Assembly (NCBI GenBank): GCA_016708925.1
Contig: JADJET010000010.1
Span: 14,366-78,365 of the forward strand
Length of the DNA: 64,000 nucleotides
Direction of reading: 5' to 3'
Source of the DNA: Gammaproteobacteria bacterium
GTDB lineage: Bacteria; Pseudomonadota; Gammaproteobacteria; Pseudomonadales; Porticoccaceae
In this document: one piece after another, positions 63,183 through 64,000 of the stretch
Layout: the number at the start of each line of letters is the position of its first letter
Numbering within the stretch: the first letter of the stretch is position 1
The notes under the pieces: model-generated
Told to the model about the DNA's origin: nothing
The model's database searches: none
What the model saw: only the letters and a program-made list of their open reading frames with translations
Program-made: the position numbers and the translations under genes

Positions 63183-64000
63183 ATGGCCATCACACCCTTC
63201 CTGACCCGCGCGCGCATCGACGCCTGCACCACTTCCGGACACTGGAAAAACCGCACCATCACCGACTATTTCGACGCCCAGGTGGCGCACCGCCCGGACC
63301 AGGTGGCGGTGGTGGATCACAACAGCGAGACCGGCCTGCGCACCACGCTCTCGTACCGCCAGTTGCAGCGCACGGTGGATCGCATGGCGCTGGGCTTCAC
63401 CCAGCTCGGCGTGGCCCCGGGCGATGTGATCTCCTGCCAGCTCCCCAACTGGTGGGAGTTTCTCGCCATCCACCTGGCCGCGGTGCGCATCGGTGCCGTC
63501 ACCAATCCGCTGATGCCGATCTTTCGCCACCGCGAGGTGGAATACATGATGGGCTTCGCCGAGACCCGGCTCGCCATTGTCCCGCGCTATTTCCGCGGTT
63601 TCGACTACCCGGCCATGATGGCCGAGGTGCAGGGCAACCTGCCCAACCTGAAGCAGGTGCTGGTGGTCGGCGGCGCCGCCGCGCCCGACTCCTTCGAGGA
63701 GCGACTCCTGCTGCCGCGCTGGGAGGACAAGCTCGACGCCAAGCGCATTTTCGCCGAGCGCAAGATGGACCCCAACGCCGTCACCCAGGTGATGTACACC
63801 TCGGGCACCACCGGTTCGCCCAAGGGCGTGATGCACACCGCCAACACCCTGCTTTCTTGCATCGAGACCTTCATCGACGCCTACCATCTGAGCGGTGATG
63901 ACAACATCTTCATGGGCTCGCCCCTCGCCCACCAGACCGGGTTCCTGGTCGGCCTGCTGCTGCCGATCCAGCTCGGCGCCAAGGTGGTCTATCTGGATGT
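63183..64000 (+). CDS. AMP-binding acyl-CoA synthetase/ligase (3' end outside window)
   Basis: ATP-dependent activation of a carboxylic acid to its CoA ester. 272 codons visible from ATG at 63183. N-terminal domain SYRQLQRTVDRMALGFTQLG, VISCQLPNWWEFLAIHLAAV (adenylate-forming fold), the P-loop VMYTSGTTGSPKGVMHTANT and SPLAHQTGFLVGLLLPIQLG. The pattern around NWWEFL and HREVEYMM resembles cyclohexanecarboxylate/cinnamate-type CoA ligases. The substrate-specificity and C-terminal domains are cut off by the window edge. Confidence 0.9.
   Translation, partial: MAITPFLTRARIDACTTSGHWKNRTITDYFDAQVAHRPDQVAVVDHNSETGLRTTLSYRQLQRTVDRMALGFTQLGVAPGDVISCQLPNWWEFLAIHLAAVRIGAVTNPLMPIFRHREVEYMMGFAETRLAIVPRYFRGFDYPAMMAEVQGNLPNLKQVLVVGGAAAPDSFEERLLLPRWEDKLDAKRIFAERKMDPNAVTQVMYTSGTTGSPKGVMHTANTLLSCIETFIDAYHLSGDDNIFMGSPLAHQTGFLVGLLLPIQLGAKVVYLD

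Overview
The window is GC-rich chromosomal DNA of a gammaproteobacterium. Evidence for this is the uvrY/gacA-uvrC-pgsA block, a lipid A/Kdo cluster (msbA-lpxK-kdsB) beside comEC, exbBD and murB, a Pseudomonas-like NrdA with duplicated ATP-cones, a ThrH-type phosphatase and the metE/metR divergent pair. Fatty-acid/steroid-type catabolic genes (Baeyer-Villiger monooxygenase, MaoC, acyl-CoA dehydrogenase, acyl-CoA carboxylase, acyl-CoA ligase) point to a soil or water degrader. I cannot name the genus.

Layout. 1-17.1 kb is ordinary core genome, nearly all on the minus strand: thrS (cut by the window edge), tRNA-Val(GAC), pgsA, uvrC, uvrY/gacA, an alkB-like dioxygenase, murB, a low-Mr tyrosine phosphatase, kdsB, lpxK, msbA, exbD, exbB and comEC, then a flavodoxin, a patatin, an SDR and a thioesterase. 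17.4-20.1 kb is a small integron-type gene-cassette array without an integrase: four cassettes on the minus strand (PUA/EVE-like protein; zinc-ribbon tail-anchored protein; membrane-anchored HEPN-like protein; decayed hicAB) separated by attC-like sites. 20.1-30.1 kb is an accessory and decaying zone: a RelE/XRE toxin-antitoxin pair, putA and rimI relics, a BVMO, IS relics, tag, a PAS-GGDEF-EAL protein, and a MaoC/acyl-CoA dehydrogenase operon broken by an ISL3 remnant. 30.1-41.2 kb returns to core genes: rraA, pabB, thrH, tauE-like, argD, argF, nrdA, nrdB.

41.2-46.5 kb is a second cassette region riddled with insertion sequences. Two ISL3 elements sit in an attC-like hairpin, a secreted-protein cassette follows, then an attC is split by an IS3 element with a clean 3-bp target duplication, then a frameshifted GNAT cassette and a truncated attC. 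46.6-51.7 kb carries a BsuBI/PstI-type adenine methyltransferase whose restriction enzyme gene is reduced to 45 codons, two toxin-antitoxin pairs and a 151-bp MITE with perfect 20-bp inverted ends. 51.8-64 kb is mostly core or metabolic: acyl-CoA carboxyltransferase, metE/metR, a methyltransferase, cstA with its ybdD partner, an EEP nuclease/phosphatase-like protein, htpG and a partial acyl-CoA ligase.

The most interesting material is the pair of integrase-less cassette arrays, each with cassette proteins I cannot assign, and the evidence that several IS elements landed in or next to attC sites. Single-base frame breaks occur in several genes, including the housekeeping genes nrdB and htpG, often at short homopolymers. 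Some of these may be assembly indels rather than real mutations, so the pseudogene calls that rest on one frameshift carry that caveat.
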